DNA from: Bacillaceae bacterium IKA-2
GTDB lineage: Bacteria; Bacillota; Bacilli; Bacillales; Anaerobacillaceae
Direction: 5' to 3'
Assembly (NCBI GenBank): GCA_031761875.1
Contig: CP134492.1
Coordinates: forward strand, 2,232,001 to 2,296,000
DNA: 64,000 bases
Shown here: positions 16,674 to 26,162 of the stretch, piece after piece
Layout: each line of letters starts with the position of its first letter
Numbering within the stretch: position 1 is the first letter of the stretch
Made by a program: the position numbers and the translations under genes
The notes under the pieces: model-generated
Told to the model about the DNA's origin: nothing
The model's database searches: none
The model's input: only the letters and a program-made list of their open reading frames with translations

Positions 16674-19349
16674 ATGTCAGAAAAAAAATGGTTCCATCTC
16701 GATGGGGAGGAAGTTGTCGGTGAATTAAATACTGACGTGAAAAAGGGACTATCAGAAAATGAGGCGGTTCTCCGACAAAAAAAATGGGGGAAGAATGAAC
16801 TGCCGGAAGCTGAAAAAGAATCCAGTTTAATTAAATTTTTGAGGCACTTTCAAGACGTATTAATTTATGTTTTATTGGTAGCGGCTGTAGTAACGGCTGT
16901 TCTCGGTCATTATATCGATACGGTAGTTATTTTATTTGTAGCGATTATAAACGCGTCGATAGGATATATACAAGAGAATAAGGCTGAAAGAGCACTTGAA
17001 GGCATTCGGGAAATGTTGTCTTTACAGGCCAATGTTATTCGTGATGGAGCAAGAACAGACATTCCTTCTGCTGATGTTGTACCAGGGGATATGGTTGTGT
17101 TAAGTGCAGGTGATAAAATCCCTGCTGATATTCGAATTATTAATGCGGAAAATTTAAAAGTAGAAGAATCGCCCCTGACTGGGGAATCAACTTCTGTTGA
17201 GAAGAACCGCGATCCATTACCAGAGAATACGGTTTTAGGTGATCGGATAAATATGGCGTTCTCGGGGACATCTGTTGCTTCTGGATCCGGGTTGGGTGTT
17301 GTTATCAGTACGGGAGTAAACACGGAAATTGGAAAGATAAATACGTCTATTTCTAAAGTCGATCAAATTCAAACACCATTACTGAAACAAACAGCAAAGT
17401 TTGGAAAAATGATTTCTATAATTATTATTTTCGCTGCTTTGGCATTGTTTTTATTTGGTTATATTTTCCATGATTATCAGACATCAGAATTATTACTTGC
17501 AGTAATAGGTTTGACGGTCGCAGCAATTCCAGAAGGCCTTCCTGCAATCTTATCAATCATTCTTGCGATTGGTGTTCAGAAAATGGCGAGTAATAACGCA
17601 ATCGTCCGCAATTTGCCATCTGTCGAGACGTTAGGTGCTGTTTCCGTTATCTGTTCTGACAAAACAGGAACGTTAACCAAAAATGAGATGACGGTAAAAT
17701 CGGTCGTATTGGCAGATAAGGAGTATGAAGTAGTCGGGACTGGCTATTCGCCACAGGGAAGTATTTTGGATAACGGAGATGAAATTGAACTATCGGAACA
17801 TCAGACACTCATGCAATTCCTTACTTGTATTAAGACAGTAAATGAAGCTAGTTTACGGCGTAATGATGAAGGACAATGGGTAATAAGTGGAGAACCGACA
17901 GAAGGTTGTTTAATTACTTTGGCGGAAAAAGCAAATAAACCTGTTGAAAAATTAGAGGCAATCGCAAAGATACCCTTTGACTCCTCATATAAATATATGG
18001 CTGTTCTAGTAGAAGAGAACGGAGAGAAAATAATTTATGTGAAAGGGGCTGTCGATCGGCTTGTTGAGATGACAAGTTTAAAGCAAGGATCAGAGAAGTA
18101 TAAACTATGGCATAGTAAAGTGAAAGCACATGCACAAAAAGGAGAACGAATTATTGGGGCAGCTATGAAAAAAGTCGATCCTTCTCTGACGGAAATTGAT
18201 CATAGCGATGTGGAAACCGGACTAACTTTATTAGGACTTGCTGGCATTATCGATCCTCCACGTGAAGAAGCGATTGCAGCTATAAAAGAATGTGCAAAAG
18301 CAGGTATTAAAGTAAAAATGATTACTGGTGACCATAAGGATACGGCAATCGCGATAGGATCTCAAATGGGAATTGGTGATGGTCTCAAAGCTGTTGAAGG
18401 AAGAGATTTAGATTTAATGACGGATGAAGAATTGGTTAAAGCTGCGATGGAGTTTGATATTTTTGCCCGAACAAGTCCGAATAATAAACTAAAGCTTGTA
18501 CAAGTATTGCAGCAGCAAGGACATATTTGTGCTATGACAGGCGATGGGGTAAATGATGCTCCAGCATTAAAGCAAGCAGATATTGGGATAGCTATGGGAA
18601 TTAAAGGGACGGAAGTGGCGAAAGATTCATCGCAAATGATTCTTATTGATGATAATTTTAAAACAATTGTTGATGCCGTAAGGGAAGGAAGACGGGTATA
18701 TGATAATTTAAAAAAGACTATTTTATTCATTTTACCAACGAATGGAGCAGAAGCATTTTTAATTTTTGCAAGTATTTTATTAGGTACGATGATGCCATTA
18801 ACGCCTGTTCAAATATTGTGGGTGAATATGGTTACTTCAGTTACAATCTCTTTGGCTATCGCATTCGAAAAGTTGGAAGCGGGCACGATGAAACGCCCTC
18901 CCCGAAAACCAAATACGAAGTTATTAAGCGGATATTTTATATTCCGGATCGGATTTGTCTCCCTGATTATTAGTGGAGGGATATTATTAATGAATATTGA
19001 CTTAATAAACAGTGGTTATGATCAAGCTATCGTAAACACAGTAACCTTACAAACGCTCGTCATTGCACAATTGTTTTATTTATTCAATTGTCGAAGTGAA
19101 CGCAACTTTGCCTTGAATCGGAATTTCTTTTCTAATAAAGCAGCTTTCCTTGTATCAGGTATATTGATATTAATTCAATTAGCTGTTACCTATGTTCCGT
19201 TTATGAATGTCTTATTAGGCACGGTGCCTATTAAAATTGAATATTGGATATTTCCAGTGGTAATAGGTTTGATTGTATTTATCCTGGTAGAAATTGAAAA
19301 GTGGGTAACTCAGAAAATTGTTATCCTACAAACTAAAAGGCATGCCTAA
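16674..19349 (+). CDS. P2-type cation-transporting ATPase
   Basis: This 891-residue P-type ATPase has the N-terminal cation-ATPase domain, the TGES actuator motif (LTGESTSVEK, about residue 167), the DKTGTLT phosphorylation site (about 328), TGD near 552 and TGDGVNDAPAL (about 622). About ten transmembrane helices are present, with the PEGLP motif in M4. M6 reads LWVNMVTSVTISLA, which lacks the Asp of canonical SERCA/PMR1 calcium pumps (usually LWVNLVTD). The ion may therefore be sodium or another cation rather than calcium. AAAGGAG precedes the ATG. It is monocistronic. The family assignment is sure; the specificity is not. Confidence 0.9.
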   Translation: MSEKKWFHLDGEEVVGELNTDVKKGLSENEAVLRQKKWGKNELPEAEKESSLIKFLRHFQDVLIYVLLVAAVVTAVLGHYIDTVVILFVAIINASIGYIQENKAERALEGIREMLSLQANVIRDGARTDIPSADVVPGDMVVLSAGDKIPADIRIINAENLKVEESPLTGESTSVEKNRDPLPENTVLGDRINMAFSGTSVASGSGLGVVISTGVNTEIGKINTSISKVDQIQTPLLKQTAKFGKMISIIIIFAALALFLFGYIFHDYQTSELLLAVIGLTVAAIPEGLPAILSIILAIGVQKMASNNAIVRNLPSVETLGAVSVICSDKTGTLTKNEMTVKSVVLADKEYEVVGTGYSPQGSILDNGDEIELSEHQTLMQFLTCIKTVNEASLRRNDEGQWVISGEPTEGCLITLAEKANKPVEKLEAIAKIPFDSSYKYMAVLVEENGEKIIYVKGAVDRLVEMTSLKQGSEKYKLWHSKVKAHAQKGERIIGAAMKKVDPSLTEIDHSDVETGLTLLGLAGIIDPPREEAIAAIKECAKAGIKVKMITGDHKDTAIAIGSQMGIGDGLKAVEGRDLDLMTDEELVKAAMEFDIFARTSPNNKLKLVQVLQQQGHICAMTGDGVNDAPALKQADIGIAMGIKGTEVAKDSSQMILIDDNFKTIVDAVREGRRVYDNLKKTILFILPTNGAEAFLIFASILLGTMMPLTPVQILWVNMVTSVTISLAIAFEKLEAGTMKRPPRKPNTKLLSGYFIFRIGFVSLIISGGILLMNIDLINSGYDQAIVNTVTLQTLVIAQLFYLFNCRSERNFALNRNFFSNKAAFLVSGILILIQLAVTYVPFMNVLLGTVPIKIEYWIFPVVIGLIVFILVEIEKWVTQKIVILQTKRHA

Positions 19350-19502
19350 TAAAGTACGCTAGTATGTGACCAAAAAGATTGATCCTAATCGCATTTCACT
19401 TAAATCTAAGCGAGTTTTAGCATAGAAAAAGTGATTAAGAGCACGATAACAATAGAGAATTCATTCAAGTAACAAATAATAATTATTGGAGGTTTTTGTT
19501 TT

Positions 19503-19913
19503 ATGACACAACTAAATCAGCCGTTACAATTACCACAGGTGGCTCAGTCTGTTCTAGCAGCACAACTTGCAGTGCAACAAGCACAATCTAGTGCAAGCCA
19601 ACAGCAAGTTCAACTAGCACAACAAGCTGTGCAACAAGCAGACCAACAATTACAACATATTCAAACTTCTAATCATCAGGAACTACAACAGTTGGAACAA
19701 TTGCAACAAGACGTTCAAAAGGCATACCAGCAGTTACAATTAGAAAACCAACAATTACTAGAAGCTCAGCAACTGCTCCAAACGGAAACTCAACAATTGC
19801 AGCAAGCACAACAACAAGTTAAACAGGAACAACAAGATGTTGAGAAGGCGCAACAAAAATTTCAACAGACACAAGCTACTACAATTGCATTCCAAAATAA
19901 TCGTCAACACTAA
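19503..19913 (+). CDS. Glutamine-rich coiled-coil protein of unknown function
   Basis: This 136-residue protein has about 53 Gln residues (roughly 39%), many Leu, Ala and Glu, and no Cys, Gly or Trp. From about residue 20 to 125 the spacing of Leu/Val/Ala suggests a long helix or coiled coil made of Q-Q-L-x and A-Q-Q-V repeats. There is no signal peptide or membrane segment. TTGGAGG precedes the ATG. I do not recognise a family. Gln-rich helical proteins occur among spore coat and other structural proteins, but nothing here proves that. The neighbours give no clue. Confidence 0.75.
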   Translation: MTQLNQPLQLPQVAQSVLAAQLAVQQAQSSASQQQVQLAQQAVQQADQQLQHIQTSNHQELQQLEQLQQDVQKAYQQLQLENQQLLEAQQLLQTETQQLQQAQQQVKQEQQDVEKAQQKFQQTQATTIAFQNNRQH

Positions 19914-19994
19914 AATTAAGTTGCAGCGAAACAGGGGCAGGTTCCTCGTCCCCGAAGATAAGTAACACTTATTGGAGAAGAGAGGGAATACGTT

Positions 19995-20066
19995 ATGAAC
20001 AAAACAGAAATTATTGGGCGTAAATTTTTTGGTTGGAAGTTAAGTAAACCGAACAATAGTTTTTAA
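19995..20066 (+). CDS. Possible 23-residue small ORF
   Basis: ATG at 19995 follows GAGAGGGAATACGTT. The product begins MNKTEIIGRKFFGWKL and ends 4 nt before a terminator-like hairpin. That arrangement (RBS, short ORF, terminator) is what a small-protein gene would look like. It is also compatible with the relic of an IS200/IS605-type right end. Confidence 0.3.
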   Translation: MNKTEIIGRKFFGWKLSKPNNSF

Positions 20067-20070
20067 GAAT

Positions 20071-20116
20071 GCTCCTCCACTTACGATTTCATCGTTGAAG
20101 TGGGGGAGCTATTTTT
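20071..20116 (+). terminator. Hairpin terminator (or IS200/IS605-type end relic)
   Basis: GCTCCTCCACTT pairs with AAGTGGGGGAGC (one G-U), with ACGAT/ATCGT pairing in the loop, followed by TATTTTT. Confidence 0.6.
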
Positions 20117-20359
20117 ATGATTAATGGTAAATAATTTCACTTGAGGTTGAAAAAGAGGGATTTGTAATTTAAGGTCAACTGTCAACTGAGCTAAAGACTT
20201 AGTGGGCTTCCTGTGGAATAATATTTTTCAGTGAGTGACGTGCAGCGGAATTTAAAGATACTTATTACTGGATATTTTCCATGTAAGCAGTTAAGTTTGT
20301 TTCCAGTTTTCTAACTGCTACAATAGAATTTAAACTTCTTCAAGAAAGGATAAATTTAA

Positions 20360-21361
20360 ATGTCAAATATAAAAATACCTGTATCGGTCTTAAATCTGGC
20401 ACCGATTCGCGAAGGGCAGGGGACTAAAGGTGCCATCGATGCAATGGTCGATTTAGCACAAGCAACTGAGCAAATGGGCTATACAAGATATTGGATTGCT
20501 GAACACCATAATACACCTACCCTAGTGAGCTCAGCTACTTCTATTTTAATTAAACATACATTGGAACATACAGAACACATACGTGTTGGGTCTGGTGGAA
20601 TTATGCTACCTAACCATTCTCCTTTGATAGTAGCCGAACAATTTGGAACCATGGCAACAATCTATCCTAATCGTTTGGACTTGGGTCTTGGCCGAGCTCC
20701 AGGTACAGATATGCTGACCGCAAGTGCACTAAGACGATCGCAAAACAATTCTATCTATACATTTCCAGAGGATATAAAAGCTTTGCTAACGTATTTTGGG
20801 CCTGAAGAGATCCAAGATAATATAAAAGCTTATCCAGGTGTTGGCACGGATGTTCCGATTTATATCCTCGGTTCATCAACGGACTCAGCTATTTTAGCTG
20901 CAAAATTAGGTTTGCCATATGTATTTGCGGCCCATTTTGCACCAAGACATTTAGATGAAGCCATTTCGATATATCGTAATCAATTCCAGCCATCAGAATA
21001 CCTAAAGTCTCCATATATGATCGTATGTATTAATGTGATTGCAACAGAAAACGATGAAGAGGCTAAATTTGAGTTGACAACGATGCAGCAATTTTTCTTG
21101 AATGTTGTACGTGGCTCTCGAGAGCCGTTAAGTCCTCCAGTTGAAAACATGGAGCAGATTTGGAGTCAGCACGAGAAAGAAATATCTACATCAATGTCCA
21201 GTATGACTATGTTGGGGGATAAAGATTCGATACGAGAACAGTTGGTGAATTTTCAAGAAAAGTATAACGTCGACGAAATCATGGCCGTATCTTATATTTA
21301 TGACCAAGACAAACAAAAACGTTCTTATCAACTTTTCAAAGAAGTCGTTGATGGCAATTAA
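20360..21361 (+). CDS. LLM-class flavin-dependent oxidoreductase (luciferase-like)
   Basis: This 333-residue protein has the bacterial luciferase-like monooxygenase TIM barrel. Segments typical of the MsnO8/group-1 luciferase family are [15 protein letters not shown] at the N terminus, YWIAEHHN (about residue 44), [24 protein letters not shown] (about 74) and [11 protein letters not shown]. It should use FMNH2 or F420-type cofactor; FMN is the likely one in this group. AAGAAAGG lies before the ATG. It is monocistronic, with a terminator at 21373. Confidence 0.9.
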   Translation: MSNIKIPVSVLNLAPIREGQGTKGAIDAMVDLAQATEQMGYTRYWIAEHHNTPTLVSSATSILIKHTLEHTEHIRVGSGGIMLPNHSPLIVAEQFGTMATIYPNRLDLGLGRAPGTDMLTASALRRSQNNSIYTFPEDIKALLTYFGPEEIQDNIKAYPGVGTDVPIYILGSSTDSAILAAKLGLPYVFAAHFAPRHLDEAISIYRNQFQPSEYLKSPYMIVCINVIATENDEEAKFELTTMQQFFLNVVRGSREPLSPPVENMEQIWSQHEKEISTSMSSMTMLGDKDSIREQLVNFQEKYNVDEIMAVSYIYDQDKQKRSYQLFKEVVDGN

Positions 21362-21372
21362 AGAGTGAATCT

Positions 21373-21414
21373 AAAAAGCAAAACCCTGTCTTCGCGATAG
21401 GGCTTTGCTTTTTA
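21373..21414 (+). terminator. Rho-independent terminator
   Basis: AAAAGCAAAACCCT pairs with AGGGCTTTGCTTTT around a TTCG-containing loop and is followed by a T-run. Confidence 0.85.
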
Positions 21415-21560
21415 TCATTCAATGGGAGAACAAGGGCACAGTTTCTTGCTCCCGAAGAGAAGGAGACACGCTAGCGACTTGACGTATGAAGCAAATCAGA
21501 TAATCATTTGCAAAATTTAACGCTTGAAAAAAGTTGGTAGGTACTGTACTTTGCCCTGAT

Positions 21561-22163
21561 TTAATTAACCATTTGCTTAGGATTCTTTTTGAAATAATAT
21601 TTATAAAGATAATAAGCTAGAATGATGATAAATGAGAATATTCCTAAAATGTAATAATCAACTTCCAATGTAACGATACCTAATGGAATAAGTCCTAATA
21701 AACTAAAAAAAAGAAGGTTACCCACACTTGTTGCTATTAAAAAATGTATGAATTGGATTGAGCTTACACCAGCTATAATATTGACCATACTAGTAGGCAT
21801 AAACGGAAAAATTCTACCTATAAACACAAACAGTAATCCATTTTTTTCTATTTTTTCTTTAAATGCTTCATTTATTCTCTTTAGTAGAAGGTCTTGAAAA
21901 AAGTAGCGTACACTAATAAAAACGATTACCGCAGCAATAATACTCGTCATCCAACTCCATAATATACCGTAAATAAAACCAAATAACATAATGTTCAGGG
22001 TAATTAATAAGATAAGCGGAATAATTGTAAAAGAATTCTGGAGAACCATCATTACTAATGTAATGAAAAGGATAGAAACTATATTTTCATTCAGCAATAA
22101 CTGGATTTCTTCAAGATCACCTTGCAAGACAAAAGTGAAAATTTCCATTCTTTGAAAAATCAT
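21561..22163 (-). CDS. TVP38/TMEM64 family (VTT-domain) membrane protein
   Basis: This protein of 200 residues from ATG 22163 has five or so hydrophobic segments. It carries the VTT/SNARE-associated signature GRIFPFMPTSMVNIIAGVSSIQFIHFLIATSVGN (written here as the span about residues 110-143). In-frame sequence continues upstream of this ATG for 20 codons, to a stop at 22224-22226. That extension encodes a hydrophobic helix (SWIKVFLFVSAITISV) like the first helix of homologues, but contains no ATG, GTG or TTG. The true start may be ATT near 22223-22212, downstream of AGAGGTTGGTGA, or the original start is lost. These proteins are lipid-scramblase-like. Confidence 0.83.
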   Translation of the reverse strand: MIFQRMEIFTFVLQGDLEEIQLLLNENIVSILFITLVMMVLQNSFTIIPLILLITLNIMLFGFIYGILWSWMTSIIAAVIVFISVRYFFQDLLLKRINEAFKEKIEKNGLLFVFIGRIFPFMPTSMVNIIAGVSSIQFIHFLIATSVGNLLFFSLLGLIPLGIVTLEVDYYILGIFSFIIILAYYLYKYYFKKNPKQMVN

Positions 22164-22663
22164 TACGCTAATTGTAATAGCACTTACAAATAAAAATACT
22201 TTGATCCAAGAGTTAATATTAATTCACCAACCTCTGTGGCCGAGATAGCTTTAGCATCACCGGCTATTATTGAAAAAATTCCTTCTAGTTTTATTTTAGA
22301 GTTATGATCGTGGGCACTCATGCATTTAAACCAATTACTTTCGCTATTTTAAGTATAAACAATGATTATGAACTGGATATGAACAAGAAAAAATTATCGG
22401 CCAGATTAGGGTGACGACAAGTTAAAGGACGTGATCATGGTGAGGTTTGTGTGGAAGAAAGTTTAACTACTTATCAACAAAAAGTAGATTACAAAACTAC
22501 GAAAGCTCATCTCCTTTAGGTGTGGGAGTATCAGAATAAGTAAATACATTTTTTTCTAATGAGAAGGTAGTTTACTAAAGCCTTGGATTTTTATGGTAAA
22601 ATATATGTAAATGAAACCAAATATATATAGAAATAGAGAGAAAAAAAGAGGAGATGAATACAT
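22164..22663. other. Region between the VTT gene and tnaA
   Basis: The region holds the putative N-terminal extension of the VTT protein (22164-22223). A 9-codon ORF with one Trp lies at 22437-22466 (MVRFVWKKV, AAAGGA upstream). The left copy of an inverted repeat whose partner lies beyond tnaA is at 22512-22535. I could not place a confident promoter; TAAAAT near 22596 is a candidate -10 for tnaA. Confidence 0.4.
22512..22535 (+). repeat. Left copy of inverted repeat flanking tnaA
   Basis: The core CCTTTAGGTGTGGGAGTAT matches the reverse complement of 24174-24197 at 22 of 24 positions. The CCTTTAGG-GTGGGAG pattern recalls IS200/IS605-type right ends. Confidence 0.55.
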
Positions 22664-24043
22664 ATGAAACGCATCGCAGAACCTTTTAAAATAAAAATGG
22701 TAGAAACAATCAAAATGATCTCGAGAGAAGAACGAGAAATTACATTAATTGAAGCAGGATACAATCCATTTTCTTTAAAGTCAGATGATGTCTATATTGA
22801 TTTGCTAACTGATAGCGGAACAGGGGCTATGAGTGACAACCAATGGGCTGGTATCATGATGGGTGATGAATCTTATGCTGGAAGCCGAAACTTTTATCAT
22901 TTAAAGGCGGCAGTAGAGGATATTATTGGTTATCCTCATGTTATTCCAACACATCAAGGACGTGGGGCAGAGCAAGTTCTTTTTCCGTTAGTTATTAAAA
23001 AAGGACAATATGTATTAAGTAACTGGCATTTTGATACGACACGTGCTCATGTAGATATATCAGGAGGCAAAGCAATTGATATCGTAACCGAAAGAGCCTT
23101 GGATACAACTACTCCATATGATTTTAAAGGAAACTTCAACCTTGAAAAGTTAGAAAGAGTAATCAAAGAAAAACAACCTGAAAATATCGGAATGATCATT
23201 ATTACGATTACAAACAACAGTGCAGGCGGGCAACCAGTTTCTATGGAGAATATTAAAGAGGTTTCTCGTATCGCTAAGAAATATGGAATTTTAGCCATCA
23301 TGGATGCTGCACGATTTGCTGAAAATGCGTACTTTATTAAAAAGCGCGAGCCTGGATTTGAAAATCATTCAATCACTGAAATTATCAGGGAAATGTTTTC
23401 TTATACAGAAGCATTTACGATGAGTGCCAAAAAAGATGGACTTGTTAACATTGGTGGAATTTTAGCTTTCAATGAAAATAGAAAAGAATTATTTGATCAA
23501 GCACGTTCAAGAGTAGTACCTCTTGAAGGTTTTCCAACATACGGCGGCTTAGCTGGCCGAGATATGGAGGCACTAGCGCGCGGTCTATACGAAGGTGTTG
23601 ATGAAGATTTTCTTGCCTATCGTATCCACCAAGTTGAATATTTAGGTTACCATTTAACGAAAGGTGGAGTTCCGATTCAGTTACCTACAGGAGGGCATGC
23701 TGTTTTTGTTGATGCGAAAAAATTCTTGCCTCACATACCAAATGATCAATTCCCAGCCCAAGTTTTAACGAATGAATTATATTTAGAATCGGGCGTTCGG
23801 GGCGTCGAAATTGGGTCATTATTAATGGGAAGAGATGCAGTTACAGGTGAACAGTTAGAAAGTCCACTTGAGTTACTTCGTCTAACGATTCCTCGTCGGG
23901 TATATACCTATAACCATATGGACGTAGTTGCAGAAGGTTTAATTGCAATTAAGGATCGAGCGAGTACGTTAAAAGGATTAACCTTTTCATATGAACCGGA
24001 AGTATTGCGCCATTTCACAGCACGATTGAAGCCAGTTGAATAG
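22664..24043 (+). CDS. tnaA: Tryptophanase (beta-eliminating lyase)
   Basis: This 459-residue PLP enzyme splits tryptophan into indole, pyruvate and ammonia. The family motifs are [14 protein letters not shown] (about residue 45), THQGRGAEQ (about 96) and the PLP lysine in MSAKKDG (Lys257). It ends with [13 protein letters not shown] and RHFTARLKP. Tyrosine phenol-lyase has an Arg (Arg381 in the Citrobacter enzyme) that binds the phenol. Here the aligned residue is Ile383 in GVRGVEIGS, as in E. coli TnaA (VEIGS), so tryptophanase is favoured. AGAGGAG precedes the ATG. No tnaB permease is adjacent. Confidence 0.88.
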   Translation: MKRIAEPFKIKMVETIKMISREEREITLIEAGYNPFSLKSDDVYIDLLTDSGTGAMSDNQWAGIMMGDESYAGSRNFYHLKAAVEDIIGYPHVIPTHQGRGAEQVLFPLVIKKGQYVLSNWHFDTTRAHVDISGGKAIDIVTERALDTTTPYDFKGNFNLEKLERVIKEKQPENIGMIIITITNNSAGGQPVSMENIKEVSRIAKKYGILAIMDAARFAENAYFIKKREPGFENHSITEIIREMFSYTEAFTMSAKKDGLVNIGGILAFNENRKELFDQARSRVVPLEGFPTYGGLAGRDMEALARGLYEGVDEDFLAYRIHQVEYLGYHLTKGGVPIQLPTGGHAVFVDAKKFLPHIPNDQFPAQVLTNELYLESGVRGVEIGSLLMGRDAVTGEQLESPLELLRLTIPRRVYTYNHMDVVAEGLIAIKDRASTLKGLTFSYEPEVLRHFTARLKPVE

Positions 24044-24126
24044 AAACAACTGGCGATAGCGCAAAGTATAAAGGAAAAAATATTTCTAGTAGATATGCTG
24101 ATTCAAGCATCAAATAAAGGAAAGTT

Positions 24127-24150
24127 AGCCACTCTTTTGAGTGGTTTTTT
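24127..24150 (+). terminator. Terminator after tnaA
   Basis: CCACTC/GAGTGG stem with a short loop, followed by TTTTTTCTTTTTT. Confidence 0.8.
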
Positions 24151-24173
24151 CTTTTTTGCGGAAATTTAATGTA

Positions 24174-24197
24174 TCTAATACTCCCACACATAAAGGA
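24174..24197 (-). repeat. Right copy of inverted repeat flanking tnaA
   Basis: This is the reverse-complement partner of 22512-22535 (22 of 24 identical), 1.64 kb apart. From here to 24548 no gene is seen. A GC-rich hairpin (TCCGCC/GGCGGA, 24248-24274) is present but unexplained. Confidence 0.55.
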
Positions 24198-24548
24198 AAT
24201 GGGTTTTCCCGTTCGAATAATTATCTAATAAATTGAAGAATCGTCCGCCTGTAGGGATATTTGTGGGCGGATAGTCTACCTCCTAAGTCGCTTAAATTGA
24301 CCTTTCTTTTTTTAACATGTTATATTTTATTGTAATTCTTATCTAGGATTGGTGCAGCTAGAAAAGCATTTAAAACTCCATTAAGAAGTGAAAAACCGCG
24401 AATGAAAACCTCGACTATCGGAAAAGGTAATAAATGGTTTTAGAATAATATCTTTTATGCTATGAGTGATAGAAAAGGCATGTGATCTTCAAATAAATTC
24501 ATTAGACATGCTTTAATGGTAAGAATGTGAACAAGAAAAGGAGATACA

Positions 24549-26021
24549 ATGAAAAAGAAAATAGCAATAATGGAAACAGGATGGAATTTAGACAACAGTT
24601 ATGCTCGTCTGCCGAAATCATTTTTTTCTAGCCTTCACGAAACACCTGTACGTTCACCGAAGTTAGTCGTTCTCAATGATCCGTTGGCAACATCCTTGGG
24701 GTTAAACGTCGCGGCACTAGAAAGTGAAGATGGCGTCGCTGTGCTTGCTGGTAACCGAATTCCTGAAGGCGCTTTGCCGCTTGCTCAAGCCTATGCGGGG
24801 CATCAATTTGGACATTTCACGATGTTAGGAGACGGTCGGGCTCTGCTGCTTGGCGAGCAGATAACTCCCAAAGGTGAACGGATTGATATTCAGCTCAAGG
24901 GTTCAGGTAGAACACCATACTCCCGTGGGGGCGATGGTCGAGCGGGACTTGGACCGATGCTGCGTGAATACATCATCAGCGAAGCCGTGCATGCACTTGG
25001 TATTGCTACTAACCGCAGTCTAGCGGTAGTGACGACTGGAGAGTCTGTCATTCGTGAAACTAACCAGCCTGGTGCAATTATGACTCGTGTGGCTGCCAGT
25101 CATCTTCGCGTTGGCACCTTTCAATATGTTTCAAAATGGGGCACTGCCCAGGATCTGCAGGTGCTAGCTGATTATACATTGCAACGACATTTTCCAGGTG
25201 TTGGTGCTGTCTCGAACCGTTATCTTTTACTTCTTCAGGAAGTGATCAAGCGTCAGGCCGAACTTATTGCCAAATGGCAACTTGTTGGCTTTATTCACGG
25301 AGTGATGAACACCGACAACATGGCTCTTAGTGGAGAAACCATTGATTATGGTCCTTGCGCTTTCATGGATGCCTATGACAAGGCAACGGTATTCAGTTCC
25401 ATTGACGTTCATGGCCGCTATGCCTATGACAACCAGCCAAAAATTGCCGGGTGGAATCTGGCTCGTTTTGCTGAAACCCTATTGCCGCTACTACACGACA
25501 ATCAGGAACAGGCCGTCGAACTAGCCCAGGAAGCGATTTCAAATTATACTGAGTTATTTCACTCTAATTGGCTCGCGGGAATGAGATCTAAACTGGGGAT
25601 TTTTAACGAAGAGGAAGAGGATAAATCACTGATTGAAGACCTCCTCAAGATGATGCAGAAGTATCGTGCTGACTATACCAATACCTTCCGGGCATTAACT
25701 TTTGAAAGACATGAAGATACGATCCTGTTTAGTACTCCAGAATTTGCTCAGTGGGATAAGCTATGGCAGGAGAGACTAAGCCGGCAGCAGGAACCGAAAG
25801 CCTCTTCGCATCAGTTGATGAAAAACAGCAATCCTGCGTTAATCCCTCGTAATCACCGGGTAGAAGAGGCACTAAAAGCCGCGGTGAAACAAGGAGACTA
25901 CAGCGTGATGAAGCAACTTCTTGAAGTTCTTGCTAATCCTTATGCGCATTCTGCTGAGCAGGCTGATTACAGCGCACCGACGTTATCAAGCCGTCCTTAC
26001 CAAACCTTTTGCGGCACCTGA
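24549..26021 (+). CDS. selO: Protein adenylyltransferase SelO (YdiU family)
   Basis: This 490-residue pseudokinase-fold enzyme transfers AMP from ATP to Ser/Thr/Tyr of target proteins. Family segments are [23 protein letters not shown] (about residues 80-102), [22 protein letters not shown] (ATP-binding Lys, about 112-133) and the catalytic [19 protein letters not shown] (Asn/Asp metal ligands, about 257-275). The C terminus is YQTFCGT, with Cys where eukaryotic SelO has selenocysteine. The length is typical. AAAGGAG precedes ATG 24549. The coding sequence is visibly more GC-rich than its neighbours, which suggests acquisition from elsewhere. Confidence 0.93.
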   Translation: MKKKIAIMETGWNLDNSYARLPKSFFSSLHETPVRSPKLVVLNDPLATSLGLNVAALESEDGVAVLAGNRIPEGALPLAQAYAGHQFGHFTMLGDGRALLLGEQITPKGERIDIQLKGSGRTPYSRGGDGRAGLGPMLREYIISEAVHALGIATNRSLAVVTTGESVIRETNQPGAIMTRVAASHLRVGTFQYVSKWGTAQDLQVLADYTLQRHFPGVGAVSNRYLLLLQEVIKRQAELIAKWQLVGFIHGVMNTDNMALSGETIDYGPCAFMDAYDKATVFSSIDVHGRYAYDNQPKIAGWNLARFAETLLPLLHDNQEQAVELAQEAISNYTELFHSNWLAGMRSKLGIFNEEEEDKSLIEDLLKMMQKYRADYTNTFRALTFERHEDTILFSTPEFAQWDKLWQERLSRQQEPKASSHQLMKNSNPALIPRNHRVEEALKAAVKQGDYSVMKQLLEVLANPYAHSAEQADYSAPTLSSRPYQTFCGT

Positions 26022-26057
26022 TTGATATAGAAGGATTAGGGTCGGTTCTTAAGTGAA

Positions 26058-26162
26058 ATGAAAGCAACAATCCAAATATTCATCATTTTATCAATATGGG
26101 TTGCACTAGAACGGTCACTTAGAGGTGATCGTTTTTTTGATATGATTATCACTACCCGTTCT
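26058..26162 (+). pseudogene. Small ORF interrupted at its last codon by the composite transposon
   Basis: ATG 26058 opens a frame starting MKATIQIFIILSIWVALERS that runs to the transposon boundary. If the transposon and one GTTCT copy are removed, it ends CGT TCT TAG using 36298-36305, giving a 35-residue product. The ribosome binding site is weak and a terminator-like hairpin (26109-26138) lies within it. It may be only a fortuitous frame, so confidence is low. Confidence 0.25.
26109..26138 (+). terminator. Terminator downstream of selO
   Basis: AACGGTCAC pairs with GGTGATCGTT (one mismatch) across a TTAGA loop and is followed by a T-run. Confidence 0.7.

Larger units (their letters stand above)
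19914..20359. other. Intergenic region with a 23-codon ORF and a hairpin
   Basis: It contains a palindromic GGGGCAGGTTCCTCGTCCCC element (19933-19952) of a type repeated in Bacillus genomes; a degenerate relative is at 21428-21455. A 23-codon ORF (19995-20066) is immediately followed by the hairpin at 20071. Nothing recognisable lies between 20120 and 20340. Confidence 0.4.

Noticed and set aside
22664-24043. Tyrosine phenol-lyase as the identity of the beta-eliminating lyase
   Set aside because: The position of the phenol-binding Arg381 is Ile here, as in tryptophanases.
24240-24300. Purine-riboswitch-like sequence (CCGCC..GGCGG stem followed by GTCTACC)
   Set aside because: The loop is too long, the third stem does not pair and no purine gene follows.
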